This document shows positions 16,991 to 25,050 of a stretch of DNA of 29,751 nucleotides, piece by piece. The DNA comes from TK10-74A sp965263065 (lineage in GTDB: Bacteria; Chloroflexota; Dehalococcoidia; Bin125), in contig CBDHGH010000002.1 of assembly GCA_965263065.1 (NCBI GenBank), forward strand, positions 1 through 29,751, read 5' to 3'. The translations under genes were made by a program, and so were the position numbers. The notes below the pieces were generated by a model, which ran no database searches, was not told where the DNA came from, and saw only the letters and a list, made by a program, of their open reading frames with translations. Within the stretch, counting starts at the first letter, position 1. Each line of letters begins with the position of its first letter.

Positions 16991-18316
16991 TCAGACTTCG
17001 AGCGCGTCGAGCTGGTCTTCGCCGGGCATGTAGAGGCGTCGGATGGGGGTGGGGCGCATCTCGTACATGTTGGTGCGTTCGGCGGCGTTGAGCACGACGG
17101 GCATGAAGTCGGCGCCGCGCAGGTGCCCCAGCCCGCCGGCGGTCACGGAGCGTTCGTCGAAAGCGGCGACGCGGTCGATGCGCACGTTGCCGCCGCGGAT
17201 GGCGATCGGCGAGGGCTCGCCGCCGTGCTGGTCGTAGAACCGGCCGCGCGGCACGTGCGACCAGACGGAGGGCGTGGTGTGGTCGGTGGTGAGCACGGTG
17301 AGGAGGGCGTCGTCGCCGGCCAGATCCTGCCAGTACGCGCCCATCGCGCGATCGAGCGCCTCCAGCTCCTCGACGCACTTGGGCGGGTCGTTGCGGTGCG
17401 ACGTGGGGTCGGGGTACTTGGTGTGCAGGTGGACGAACTCGTAGCCCTCGGCGAGCAGCGCCGTGGCCCGGCCGAGACGCCGCCGCAGGTCCTCCTCCGG
17501 GTCGGGATGCGTCATCGCGACGATGCGGAAGCCGAGTTCGTGCATGAGGCCGTGCACGACTTCCTCGTCGGGCAGGGAGACGGCGCGCATGCCCCATTTG
17601 TCGGCGAACGGCTCCAGGCGTGGGACGGGCCCGGCCCACTTGCCGATCAGCGCGTTGATGGGAGCGCCGCCCTCACCGGCGGCTGGGTGGTCGCGCAGCG
17701 TGCGATGGGCCCAGGTCAGGTAGTCGTTGAGCGCGGCGGCGGTGGCGTGGGCGGCGGGGTCGGCGGCGGCCTCGTGGCGGGGCTGGGCGCGCAGCACCGG
17801 CAGGCCCAGCGCCAGCGGGTCGCTGTCGGTGATGCGAAACGACGCCGGGCCGGAGATGAACAGGATGCCGTCGCCGTCGCCGCTGTAGCGGTAGCGAAAG
17901 CGGATCTCGCCGCTGGTGTAGTCGGCGATGGCCTCGGCGAGGGCGGCGCAGGCCTCCTCCCGATCGGTGATGAAGCGCTGGCGCAGTCGCAGCCGCGTGC
18001 CCTCGACGTCCGCGCACGCGAAGCGGGCCGACAGCATCACGTCGCCGGGGGGCAGGTCGTAGCCGCGCGCGCGGGCGATCAGCGGTCCGCGATCGGGGAA
18101 CTGCTCCTCGGGGTAGCCGAAGAGCAGGTGCAGCGCGATGGGGCTGCCCAGCGGATAGCCGGGGCTCTTGGCGTGCAGCGTGCCCGTGACGCCCTCGCGG
18201 GCGAGCCGATCGAGGTTGGGCGTGCGGGCGGCCTCGAGCGGCGTCTTGCCGCCCAGCTCGGGCGCGGGCCGATCGCCCAGCCCGTCGAAGATGATCAGCA
18301 GGACGCGCAGGCTCAC
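16991..18316 (-). CDS. apgM: ApgM-like 2,3-bisphosphoglycerate-independent phosphoglycerate mutase / alkaline-phosphatase-superfamily enzyme
   Basis: A 441-residue protein of the archaeal-type iPGM family, which interconverts 3- and 2-phosphoglycerate. The N-terminus VLLIIFDGLGDRPAPELGGKTPLEAARTPNLD carries metal ligand Asp11. The nucleophile region is YPLGSPIALHLLFGY with Ser58; typical ApgM has GSDTAH here, so Asp is replaced by Pro59. Later metal motifs are LHTKYPDPTSHRND and TTDHTTPSVWSH. The GTG at 18316 overlaps the NMN adenylyltransferase stop (GTGA, 18313-18316); the longer open frame upstream is that gene read out of frame. Because of the altered nucleophile motif and the neighbour, a phosphatase or mutase acting on another phosphorylated substrate is possible. 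Superfamily membership is secure; the exact reaction is less so. Confidence 0.82.
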   Translation of the reverse strand: MSLRVLLIIFDGLGDRPAPELGGKTPLEAARTPNLDRLAREGVTGTLHAKSPGYPLGSPIALHLLFGYPEEQFPDRGPLIARARGYDLPPGDVMLSARFACADVEGTRLRLRQRFITDREEACAALAEAIADYTSGEIRFRYRYSGDGDGILFISGPASFRITDSDPLALGLPVLRAQPRHEAAADPAAHATAAALNDYLTWAHRTLRDHPAAGEGGAPINALIGKWAGPVPRLEPFADKWGMRAVSLPDEEVVHGLMHELGFRIVAMTHPDPEEDLRRRLGRATALLAEGYEFVHLHTKYPDPTSHRNDPPKCVEELEALDRAMGAYWQDLAGDDALLTVLTTDHTTPSVWSHVPRGRFYDQHGGEPSPIAIRGGNVRIDRVAAFDERSVTAGGLGHLRGADFMPVVLNAAERTNMYEMRPTPIRRLYMPGEDQLDALEV

Positions 18317-18906
18317 GTCGCACCCGCCTCTCGCGCGGCCGACGCGGCGTCCAGGGCGACGTCCTCCAGGACGCGCGCCACGCCCGCCGGGACGAGCGCG
18401 CGCCAGTCCTCGTCCGCGCGCATGCGGCGTCGCACCTCGGTCGCGTCGATCGTCTTGTCGGCCCCGGGCGTCAGCACCTCGACGGCGTACCCGGCGGCGC
18501 GCAGCCGGTCGACCTTGGTCTGCTCCCAGTCCGAGAACACGCGCACGAAGTGCACCGCGCCGGCCGGGACGTAGGACGGCCAGCGCTCGGGCGTGTTGAC
18601 GGGGAAGGGGATGAAGATGACCCGCTCGAAGGGGACGCCGGCCTCGCGCAGGGCGGCGCGAATCATGCGCTGCCGGTCGAAGAAGCTGAAGGGGTTGGCC
18701 TCGGCGCGATGGCGATGGTCGGCGCTGGGCTCCCGCGCGATCTGCGAGGGGTCGGGGTTGGTGATGCCGATGATCAGCGTGCGGCAGCGCTCCAGGGCGA
18801 GGCGGCAGTAGTCCCAATGTCCGTTGTGGAAGGGCTGGAAACGACCGTGGATCATGCCGAAGCGCGGCAGGGCGGGGGAATCCGCGGCCGGGGGGATGGG
18901 GGACAC
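18313..18906 (-). CDS. nadM: Nicotinamide-nucleotide adenylyltransferase (archaeal NadM type)
   Basis: A 197-residue nucleotidyltransferase that joins ATP and NMN to form NAD. FGMIHGRFQPFHNGHWDYC contains the GRFQPFHxGH ATP-binding signature. NPFSFFDRQRMIRAAL and the C-terminal TIDATEVRRRMRAD follow the family pattern. The start is uncertain. GTG 18906 is preceded by GGGACG and lies 14 nt after the E3 stop; ATG 18855 would give 180 residues, starting MIHGRFQPFH like many archaeal forms. It overlaps apgM by 4 nt. Its place in a pyruvate dehydrogenase operon suggests NAD supply is matched to dehydrogenase output (inference). Confidence 0.88.
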   Translation of the reverse strand: MSPIPPAADSPALPRFGMIHGRFQPFHNGHWDYCRLALERCRTLIIGITNPDPSQIAREPSADHRHRAEANPFSFFDRQRMIRAALREAGVPFERVIFIPFPVNTPERWPSYVPAGAVHFVRVFSDWEQTKVDRLRAAGYAVEVLTPGADKTIDATEVRRRMRADEDWRALVPAGVARVLEDVALDAASAAREAGAT

Positions 18907-18920
18907 GCGCGTCGTCCCGG

Positions 18921-20342
18921 CTAGCGCGATCGGGCGATGTAGTGGGCGCTGGAGCCGAAGAAGGTCTCGGCCGACTCCATGACGGTCTCGGACAGCGTGG
19001 GGTGGGCGTGGATCGTGAGCTGCAGATCGCGGGCGCGGGCGCCCATCTCGACGGCCAGCGTGCCCTCGGCGATCATTTCGCCCGCGTTGGGCCCGACGAT
19101 GCCGACGCCCAGCACGCGCTCGCTGCCCTTCTCGATGATCAGCTTCGTGAGCCCCTCGGGGCGGGCCAGCGTGATGGCACGGCCGGAGGCGCGCCAGGGG
19201 TAGCGCACGACCTGCACGTGGTCGGCGGGCGCGTCGGCCTCGGTCAGGCCGCACCAGGCGATCTCGGGGTCGGTGAAGACGACGGCCGGGATGGCGGCGG
19301 GCTCGAAGACGGCGGGCTCGCCCAGGATCGCCTCCACCGCGACGCGGGCCTCGTGCATCGCCTTGTGCGCCAGCATGGGCTCACCGGCGACGTCGCCGAC
19401 GGCGAAGATGTTGGGCTCCGCGGTGCGGCGCTGCGCGTCGGTCTCCAGGAAGCCGCGGGCGTCGCTGCGGACCAGCGTCGTCTCCAGCCCGAGGTCGTCC
19501 GAGTTGGGCCGCCGCCCGACGGCGACGAGCACCTTGTCGAAGCTGCGCTCGCTCTCGGCGCCGCCGGCGGCGGTGAGATCGACGCGCACGCCGCCCTCGA
19601 CCTCCGTCATGGCGGTGACGCGGGTGTTGAGCAGGATCTCGTCGAACACGGTCGCGAGGCGCGTGGCGAGCGGCTTCACGAGGTCGCGATCGACGCCGGC
19701 CAGCAGGCCCGGCAGCATCTCGACGACGGTGACCTTGGAGCCGAGCGCGGCGTAGACGGTGCCCATCTCCAGCCCGATGTAGCCGCCGCCGATAACCAGC
19801 AGCCGCGCGGGAACGTCGGCCAGTTCGAGCGCGCCGGTGGAATCCATCACGCGGGGCGAGTCGAGCGAGAGCGGGCCGGGCCGCACCGGCGAGGAGCCGG
19901 TCGCGATGATGGCGTGGTCGAAGCCGACATCGTCGAGGGCGCCGCCGCGGAGCACGCGCAGCGAGCGATTGCCGGCGAAGCGGGCCCGGCCGATCATCGG
20001 CGTGACGTTGCGCTGGCCGCGCAGCAGCCCCAGCCCCGAGGTCAGGCGCCGGACGACGCTGTCCTTCCACTCGCGCAGAGCGTCCAGGTCGATCCGCGGC
20101 TCACCGAAGTCGAGCCCGAAGGCGCGCGCCTCCCGCGTCTCGGCGATCACGCGCGCGGCGTGCAGCAGTGCCTTCGAGGGGATGCAGCCGCGGTAGGTGC
20201 AGGCGCCGCCGGGGTTCTCCTCGCCGTCGATCAGGGTCACATCGAGGCCGCGGAGGGCGGCGTGGAACGCGGCCGGATAGCCGCCGGGCCCGGCGCCGAT
20301 GACGGCCAGGCGCTTGCCTCCCGCGTCGGATGTGGCGGCCAT
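18921..20342 (-). CDS. lpd: Dihydrolipoamide dehydrogenase (E3) of the pyruvate dehydrogenase complex
   Basis: A 473-residue E3. It shows LAVIGAGPGGYPAAFHAA for FAD, GGACTYRGCIPSK with redox Cys48 and Cys53, LLVIGGGYIGLEMGTVYA for NAD, FAVGDVAGEPMLAHKA, and the catalytic HAHPTLSETVMES at the C-terminus. The start ATG at 20342 comes one base after the E2 stop (20344-20346), so expression is tightly coupled. This second E3 differs strongly from the bkd E3 in its active-site surroundings, consistent with separate complex-specific E3s. Confidence 0.95.
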   Translation of the reverse strand: MAATSDAGGKRLAVIGAGPGGYPAAFHAALRGLDVTLIDGEENPGGACTYRGCIPSKALLHAARVIAETREARAFGLDFGEPRIDLDALREWKDSVVRRLTSGLGLLRGQRNVTPMIGRARFAGNRSLRVLRGGALDDVGFDHAIIATGSSPVRPGPLSLDSPRVMDSTGALELADVPARLLVIGGGYIGLEMGTVYAALGSKVTVVEMLPGLLAGVDRDLVKPLATRLATVFDEILLNTRVTAMTEVEGGVRVDLTAAGGAESERSFDKVLVAVGRRPNSDDLGLETTLVRSDARGFLETDAQRRTAEPNIFAVGDVAGEPMLAHKAMHEARVAVEAILGEPAVFEPAAIPAVVFTDPEIAWCGLTEADAPADHVQVVRYPWRASGRAITLARPEGLTKLIIEKGSERVLGVGIVGPNAGEMIAEGTLAVEMGARARDLQLTIHAHPTLSETVMESAETFFGSSAHYIARSR

Positions 20343-20343
20343 C

Positions 20344-21717
20344 TCAGCCCTCCAGCGCCAGCATCAGGGGCTGCCGGGCGGCGTCCGTGATCCAGGTCAT
20401 GAAGCGGGCGGCGTCGGCGCCGTCCAGCACGCGATGGTCGAAGCTGAAGGAGAGCGGCATATGCAGGCGGGGCTCCCAGGAGCCGCCCGCGTCGCCGGAG
20501 CCCTCGACGTAGACGGGAACCGTCTCCGCCCGCCCGATCGCCAGGATGGCGACGTTCGGCCACTGGATGATGGGCGTGAAGTGCCCCGTCCCCAGGCCGC
20601 CCAGGTTGGTCACGGTGAAGCTGCTGCCGCGCATCTCTTCGATCGTGAGGTCGTTGTCGCGCGCCTTGGCGCTGACCTCCGTCAGCTCGACGCCGAGCTG
20701 AATGATGTTCTTGCGGTCGGCGTCACGGATCACCGGGACTACGAGGCCGCGATCGGTGTCCACGGCGACGCCGATGTGAATGTACTGCTTGAGGACCAAC
20801 TCCTGGGCCTCCGCGTCGAAGCTGGCGTTCACGCGGGGATGGGCGCGCAGCGCGGAGGCGACAACCTTGAGCAGGATGGCCGTGACCGTCAGGCGGCCGC
20901 CGGCGTCGATGGCGGCCTGCTTGTAGCGCTGCCGCATCGTTTCCAGATCCGTGACGTCGGCGGTGTGATGCAGCGTGACGGCCGGGATCTGCTCCCAGGC
21001 CAGCGACATGTTGCGCGCCACGGTGCGCCGGAAGCGGCTCAGCGGCTCGCGCTCGATTGGGCCCCAGCGGGAGAAGTCGGGCAGGGGCGGCGGTGGGGCG
21101 GGCGCGCCGCTGGGGACGGACGCGGGCGCGCTGCGCTCAGCGCGCGCGAAGCGCTTGACGTCGCCTTCCGCGATGCGCCCGGCGGGACCGCTGCCGGCCA
21201 CGGCGCGCACATCGACGCCGATCTCGCGGGCAAACTTGCGCACCGAGGGGGACGCGAAGACGGCTCGCTGCGTGAGATCCTCGGGCACGGAAGCAGGCCC
21301 CCCAGGGTCGGGGAGAGGCGCGACGGGGGCCGCCGGAGGGGCAGCGGGGGTCGGCGGAGGGGCGGCGGAGGTCGGCGGGGGGACAGCGGAGGTCGGCGGG
21401 GGGACAGCGGAGGGCGCCGGAGGGGCGCCGGGGGGCGCCGGAGGGGCGCCGGGGGGCGCGCCTCCCGACTCGGCGCCGGCGCCCTCCAGGACGGTGATCA
21501 AGACGGTGCCCGGCATGATCGTCTGGCCCTCGGCGACGTGCAGGCTGGTGATCGTGCCGGCGACGCCCGAAGGCACGTCGAGGGTCGCCTTGTCCGTCTC
21601 GATCTCCATCACCGGCTGGTCGACGGTCAGGCTGTCGCCCTCTTTGACGTAGATCTTGAGGATGTCGGCCTCATCGATGCCCTCGCCGAGGTCGGGCAGA
21701 GCGAAGTCGCTGGGCAT
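20344..21717 (-). CDS. aceF: Pyruvate dehydrogenase E2 (dihydrolipoamide acetyltransferase)
   Basis: A 457-residue E2. It has a single lipoyl domain (1-78) with lipoyl-Lys43 in EIETDKATLDVP. A Pro/Ala linker (about 80-143) is built from seven-residue repeats such as PPTSAVP and PPGAPPA. A peripheral-subunit-binding domain follows (about 155-192, ASPSVRKFAREIGVDVRAVAGSGPAGR), then a shorter linker and the catalytic domain ending with DHRVLDG (His428, Asp432). The linker repeats are mirrored in the DNA as 21-bp tandem repeats. ATG 21717 is chosen because MPSDFALPDLGEG is the normal lipoyl-domain start and GAGG lies upstream. It sits directly between E1 and E3, which fixes the complex as pyruvate dehydrogenase. 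Confidence 0.95.
   Translation of the reverse strand: MPSDFALPDLGEGIDEADILKIYVKEGDSLTVDQPVMEIETDKATLDVPSGVAGTITSLHVAEGQTIMPGTVLITVLEGAGAESGGAPPGAPPAPPGAPPAPSAVPPPTSAVPPPTSAAPPPTPAAPPAAPVAPLPDPGGPASVPEDLTQRAVFASPSVRKFAREIGVDVRAVAGSGPAGRIAEGDVKRFARAERSAPASVPSGAPAPPPPLPDFSRWGPIEREPLSRFRRTVARNMSLAWEQIPAVTLHHTADVTDLETMRQRYKQAAIDAGGRLTVTAILLKVVASALRAHPRVNASFDAEAQELVLKQYIHIGVAVDTDRGLVVPVIRDADRKNIIQLGVELTEVSAKARDNDLTIEEMRGSSFTVTNLGGLGTGHFTPIIQWPNVAILAIGRAETVPVYVEGSGDAGGSWEPRLHMPLSFSFDHRVLDGADAARFMTWITDAARQPLMLALEG
21330..21460. repeat. 21-bp tandem repeats encoding the E2 swinging-arm linker
   Basis: TCGGCGG recurs at 21351, 21372 and 21393, exactly 21 bp apart. Further on, a 21-bp unit beginning GGCGCCGGAGG repeats at 21413 and 21434. 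One unit encodes seven residues (for example PPTSAVP, PPGAPPA). The exact outer ends are approximate. Confidence 0.8.
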
Positions 21718-21758
21718 GGTCGCGGCGTCCTCTCTGGCGCGCTCTCTGGCGCGGTCGC

Positions 21759-24488
21759 TCAGGCGCGGGCTGGGTTGGGGCGCTCGGGGTCGACGCCAAG
21801 TTCTTCGATGACGCGCTGCACGAGGGCGGGCTCGACGCGGCCCTCCGTCGCCAGGGCGTGCATCGCCGCGACGGCGACGTGCGCCGCGTCGACCTCGAAG
21901 AAGCTGCGCAGCTCCTCGCGCGTGCTGCTGCGGCCGAAGCCGTCCGTGCCGAGCGCCGTGAACGACGCCGGTACCCACTTGCTGACCGTCTCGGGCAGCG
22001 ACTTGAGGTAGTCGCTGGCGGCGACGACGGGGCGCGGGTCCTCGGCGAGCTGCCGCGTCACGAAGGGGACGCGGGGGGACTCGAGCGGGTGCAGCATGTT
22101 CCAGCGCTCCGCGTCCTCGGCGTCGCGGCGCAGTTCCGTGTAGCTGGTGGCCGACCAGACGTCGGCGGCGACGCCGTAGCGCGCCAGCAACTCGACGGCG
22201 GCGCTGACCTGGTTGAGGATCGCGCCGCTGCCCAGCAGGTGCACGCGGGGCCCGCCGCCGGCCTCGGCGCGGGAGATGCGGTAGAGGCCCTTGAGGATGC
22301 CCTCGCGGACGCCCTCCGCCTCCGGCCCGGACGGCATGGGCGGCTGCGCGTAGTTCTCGTTCTCGGTGGTCAGGTAGTAGAACACGTCCTCGTTCTGCTC
22401 GTGCATGCGGCGGATGCCCTCCTGCACGATGACCGCGATCTCATACGCGTAGGCGGGGTCGTAGGCGACCAGATTGGGCACGACCGAGGCCAGCACGTGG
22501 CTGTGTCCGTCCTGGTGCTGGAGTCCTTCGCCGTTGAGCGTCGTGCGGCCGGCCGTGGCGCCCACCAGGAAGCCGCGGCAGCGGGAGTCGGCGGCGGCCC
22601 AGATCAGGTCGCCCACGCGCTGGAAGCCGAACATCGAGTAGAAGATGAAGAACGGGATCGTGGCGCTCTTGTAGTGGCTGAGGGCCGTGCCGGCGGCCAG
22701 GAAGGAGCACAGCGAACCGGCCTCGGTGATGCCCTCCTCGAGGATCTGCCCGTCGCTGGACTCCTTGTAGAAGAGCAGCTGGTGCGAGTCGACGGGGTCG
22801 TAGAGCTGCCCGACGGAGGAGTAGATGCCGAACTCGCGGAAGAGGCCCTCCATGCCGAACGTGCGGGCCTCATCGGGGATGATCGGCACGATGCGGTCAC
22901 CCAGGCGGCTGTCGCGCATGAGCTTGGTGAGGATGCGGACGAAGGCCATCGTGTTCGAGGCCTCGCGCTCGCCGGTGCCGTCGAAGAACTCCTGGAACAG
23001 CTCGTCGTCGGGGGCGCGCAGCGGGCTGGGCATCGAGCGACGCTGCGGCACCGGCCCACCCAGGGCCGCGCGACGCTCCTCCAGGTAGTGCATCTCGGCG
23101 CTGTCCGGGGCAGGGCGGTAGATGGGGGCGCCCACGACCTCCGCGTCGGTGAGGGGGATGTCGAAGCGATCGCGGAACTGCAGCAGCTCCTGCTCGTTGA
23201 GCTGCTTCTGCTGGTGACTGACGTTGCGCCCCTCGCCAGCCTCGCCCTGGCCGTAGCCCTTGATCGTGCGGGCGAGGATGACCGTGGGGCCGCCGCGGTG
23301 CTCGACGGCGGCCTTGTAGGCGGCGTAGACCTTGTCGGTGTCGTGGCCGCCCAGGCGCATGCGCCAGAGGTCGTGGTCCGAGATGTGAGCGACCATGCGC
23401 TTCAGCCGCTCGTCGACGCCCCAGAAATGCTCGCGGATGTAGGCGCCGCCGGCGACGGAGTACTTCTGGTACTCGCCGTCCACGACCTCGCCCATGCGGC
23501 GGACCAGGAGGCCGTCGTGGTCCTTGGCCAGCAGCGGGTCCCACTCGCTGCCCCAGATGACCTTGATGACGTTCCAGCCCACGCCGCGGAAGACGGCCTC
23601 AAGTTCTTGGATGATCTGGCCGTTGCCGCGCACGGGTCCGTCGAGGCGCTGCAGGTTGCAGTTGACGACGAAGATCAGGTTGTCGAGCTTCTCGCGCGCC
23701 GCCATGGAGATCGCGCCCAGCGACTCCGGCTCGTCGGTCTCGCCGTCGCCCAGGAACGCCCAGACCTTCTGCTCGCCGACGTCGGGGTCCGGCGGGGGCG
23801 TCAGGCCGCGGTGCTGCAGGTAGCGCATGAAGCGCGCCTGATAGATGGCCATGATGGGGGCGAGGCCCATGGAGACGGTAGGGAACTGCCAGAAGTCGTC
23901 CATCAGCCAGGGGTGCGGGTAGGACGAGAGGCCGCCGCCCGGCGCGAGTTCGCGGCGGAAGGCGTGCACCTGCTGCGGCGTGAGGCGCCGTTCGACCAGC
24001 GCCCGCGAGTAGACGCCCGGCGCGGCGTGGCCCTGGAAATAGATCAGGTCGCCGCCGGACGGGTGGTCGGGGCCGCGGAAGAAGTGATTGAACCCCACCT
24101 CGAAGAGGGTCGCCAGCGAGGCGTAGGTTGAGATGTGCCCACCGATGCCGTACGACTCCTTGTTGGCCTCGACGACCATGGCCATGGCATTCCAGCGGAT
24201 GATGCTCTTGATGCGCCGCTCGATGGCGCGGTCGCCCGGGTAGGGGGGCTGCCGGTCGACGGGGATGCTGTTGACGTAGGGCGTCTGCGACGTGACCGGC
24301 AGGGGCACACCCGCCTTCTGCGCCTCGATCTGGATCGCCTGCAGCAAGCCGCTCACCCGCTGCGGCCCGCGACGGCGCAGCAAGTCCTGCAAGGAGGCGA
24401 TCCAGTCGTCGGTCTCCAGCCAGTCCTCGGGGCTGAGCGCCTGGATGGAGCCGTCGCCGGCGGGGCCGGCTGGCATGGTAGTCGTCAT
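21759..24488 (-). CDS. aceE: Pyruvate dehydrogenase E1, homodimeric type
   Basis: A 909-residue E1, close to the usual 880-910 of AceE. It decarboxylates pyruvate with thiamine diphosphate and acetylates E2. The ThDP motif is FLGDGETDEPESLGA (from 245) to VVNCNLQRLDGPVRG (about 274-288). NKESYGIGGHISTYAS and YFQGHAAPGVYSRA are hallmarks of the single-chain E1 family. The C-terminal half has QHQDGHSHVLASVVPN and FYYLTTENENYAQP. ATG 24488 is used because GGAG lies 10 nt upstream and MTTTMPAG leads into the family's normal N-terminus. It heads the operon aceE-aceF-lpd-nadM-apgM. Its 255-nt upstream region has a -10-like box and a palindrome (24596-24610). Confidence 0.97.
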   Translation of the reverse strand: MTTTMPAGPAGDGSIQALSPEDWLETDDWIASLQDLLRRRGPQRVSGLLQAIQIEAQKAGVPLPVTSQTPYVNSIPVDRQPPYPGDRAIERRIKSIIRWNAMAMVVEANKESYGIGGHISTYASLATLFEVGFNHFFRGPDHPSGGDLIYFQGHAAPGVYSRALVERRLTPQQVHAFRRELAPGGGLSSYPHPWLMDDFWQFPTVSMGLAPIMAIYQARFMRYLQHRGLTPPPDPDVGEQKVWAFLGDGETDEPESLGAISMAAREKLDNLIFVVNCNLQRLDGPVRGNGQIIQELEAVFRGVGWNVIKVIWGSEWDPLLAKDHDGLLVRRMGEVVDGEYQKYSVAGGAYIREHFWGVDERLKRMVAHISDHDLWRMRLGGHDTDKVYAAYKAAVEHRGGPTVILARTIKGYGQGEAGEGRNVSHQQKQLNEQELLQFRDRFDIPLTDAEVVGAPIYRPAPDSAEMHYLEERRAALGGPVPQRRSMPSPLRAPDDELFQEFFDGTGEREASNTMAFVRILTKLMRDSRLGDRIVPIIPDEARTFGMEGLFREFGIYSSVGQLYDPVDSHQLLFYKESSDGQILEEGITEAGSLCSFLAAGTALSHYKSATIPFFIFYSMFGFQRVGDLIWAAADSRCRGFLVGATAGRTTLNGEGLQHQDGHSHVLASVVPNLVAYDPAYAYEIAVIVQEGIRRMHEQNEDVFYYLTTENENYAQPPMPSGPEAEGVREGILKGLYRISRAEAGGGPRVHLLGSGAILNQVSAAVELLARYGVAADVWSATSYTELRRDAEDAERWNMLHPLESPRVPFVTRQLAEDPRPVVAASDYLKSLPETVSKWVPASFTALGTDGFGRSSTREELRSFFEVDAAHVAVAAMHALATEGRVEPALVQRVIEELGVDPERPNPARA

Positions 24489-24595
24489 CAAGCGGGCTCC
24501 ACGATCATGGGTCCCCCAACCCGGTCGCAGTCGCAGGGCCCTCGACGGGCCGTGTTCGGTCGCGCGTCCCCCGCACCATCGCCCGCGCGGGACGC

Positions 24596-24610
24596 CCAGC
24601 GGATCGCTGG
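24596..24610 (-). promoter_or_regulatory. 15-bp palindrome near the predicted aceE transcription start
   Basis: CCAGCG-GAT-CGCTGG, 6-bp arms with a 3-bp centre. It lies just downstream of the possible aceE -10 (24630-24625), where a repressor would block transcription. The regulator is unknown. Confidence 0.4.
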
Positions 24611-24622
24611 TCTGCGACAGCC

Positions 24623-24631
24623 CTAGTCTAG
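24623..24631. promoter_or_regulatory. Palindromic -10-like element between aceE and the small acidic gene
   Basis: CTAGTCTAG reads TAGACT leftwards (24630-24625) and TAGTCT rightwards (24624-24629), both fitting TAnnnT. It is placed 137 nt before the aceE ATG. The rightward gene also has TAAGCT at 24682-24687, 56 nt before its ATG. No -35 found. The remainder of this 255-nt gap shows nothing recognisable. Confidence 0.35.
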
Positions 24632-24743
24632 CCCGCGCGGCGGCGAGGGGCCTGCTCCCGCCAGGAGTGCGAAGTGTCGCGTAAGCTGGGCGGGACCAGC
24701 GGGTCGCCGCAGCCGGGCGATCGCGGCGCACGGAGTGAGCGCA

Positions 24744-25010
24744 ATGGCAGAGCCGTCAGAGCCCCAGCCCGCCCACGACTCCCCCGGCGCCACGCCGGAA
24801 GCCGCCGACCAGGATGCCTCCGACGGCGAAGCGGGGCCGGACATCTCGGAGGCCGACCGCTTCTTCGTCAACGGCAGGGTGATGCCGTTCGAGACGTGGG
24901 TCGAGGACGTGATGTCCCCGATCGCGCCGCGGGAACCCGCGGCGGCGGAGCCGCAGCCCGAGCCGGAAGCGCGGGAGATCGTCTGGCTGTCGCGGCGGCC
25001 GGTCGAGTGA
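24744..25010 (+). CDS. Small acidic protein of unknown function
   Basis: An 88-residue protein I do not recognise. The first 35 residues are low-complexity, rich in Glu, Asp, Pro, Ala and Ser. The only ordered-looking part is SEADRFFVNGRVMPFETWVEDVM (about 36-58), followed by a Pro/Glu stretch and a short end IVWLSRRPVE. There is no signal peptide or membrane helix, so it is probably cytoplasmic. ATG 24744 is preferred over GTG 24735 because GGAG lies 8 nt upstream of it. The third-position GC bias matches its neighbours, so I believe it is real. It may be co-transcribed with the next gene 40 nt downstream. Confidence 0.65.
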   Translation: MAEPSEPQPAHDSPGATPEAADQDASDGEAGPDISEADRFFVNGRVMPFETWVEDVMSPIAPREPAAAEPQPEPEAREIVWLSRRPVE

Positions 25011-25050
25011 GCCGGGCCGCGGGTCGGCGGACCTCGCCCGGGCGCCGCCG

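Noticed and set aside
16991..18817. Fusion of NMN adenylyltransferase with ApgM
   Set aside because: The long frame only passes through nadM out of frame. The two genes are in different frames and overlap as GTGA.
21858..24131. 757-codon open frame antisense to aceE
   Set aside because: The complementary strand carries an unmistakable AceE. The antisense product is repetitive Val/Gly/Ala/Arg/Asp with no motif or ribosome site.
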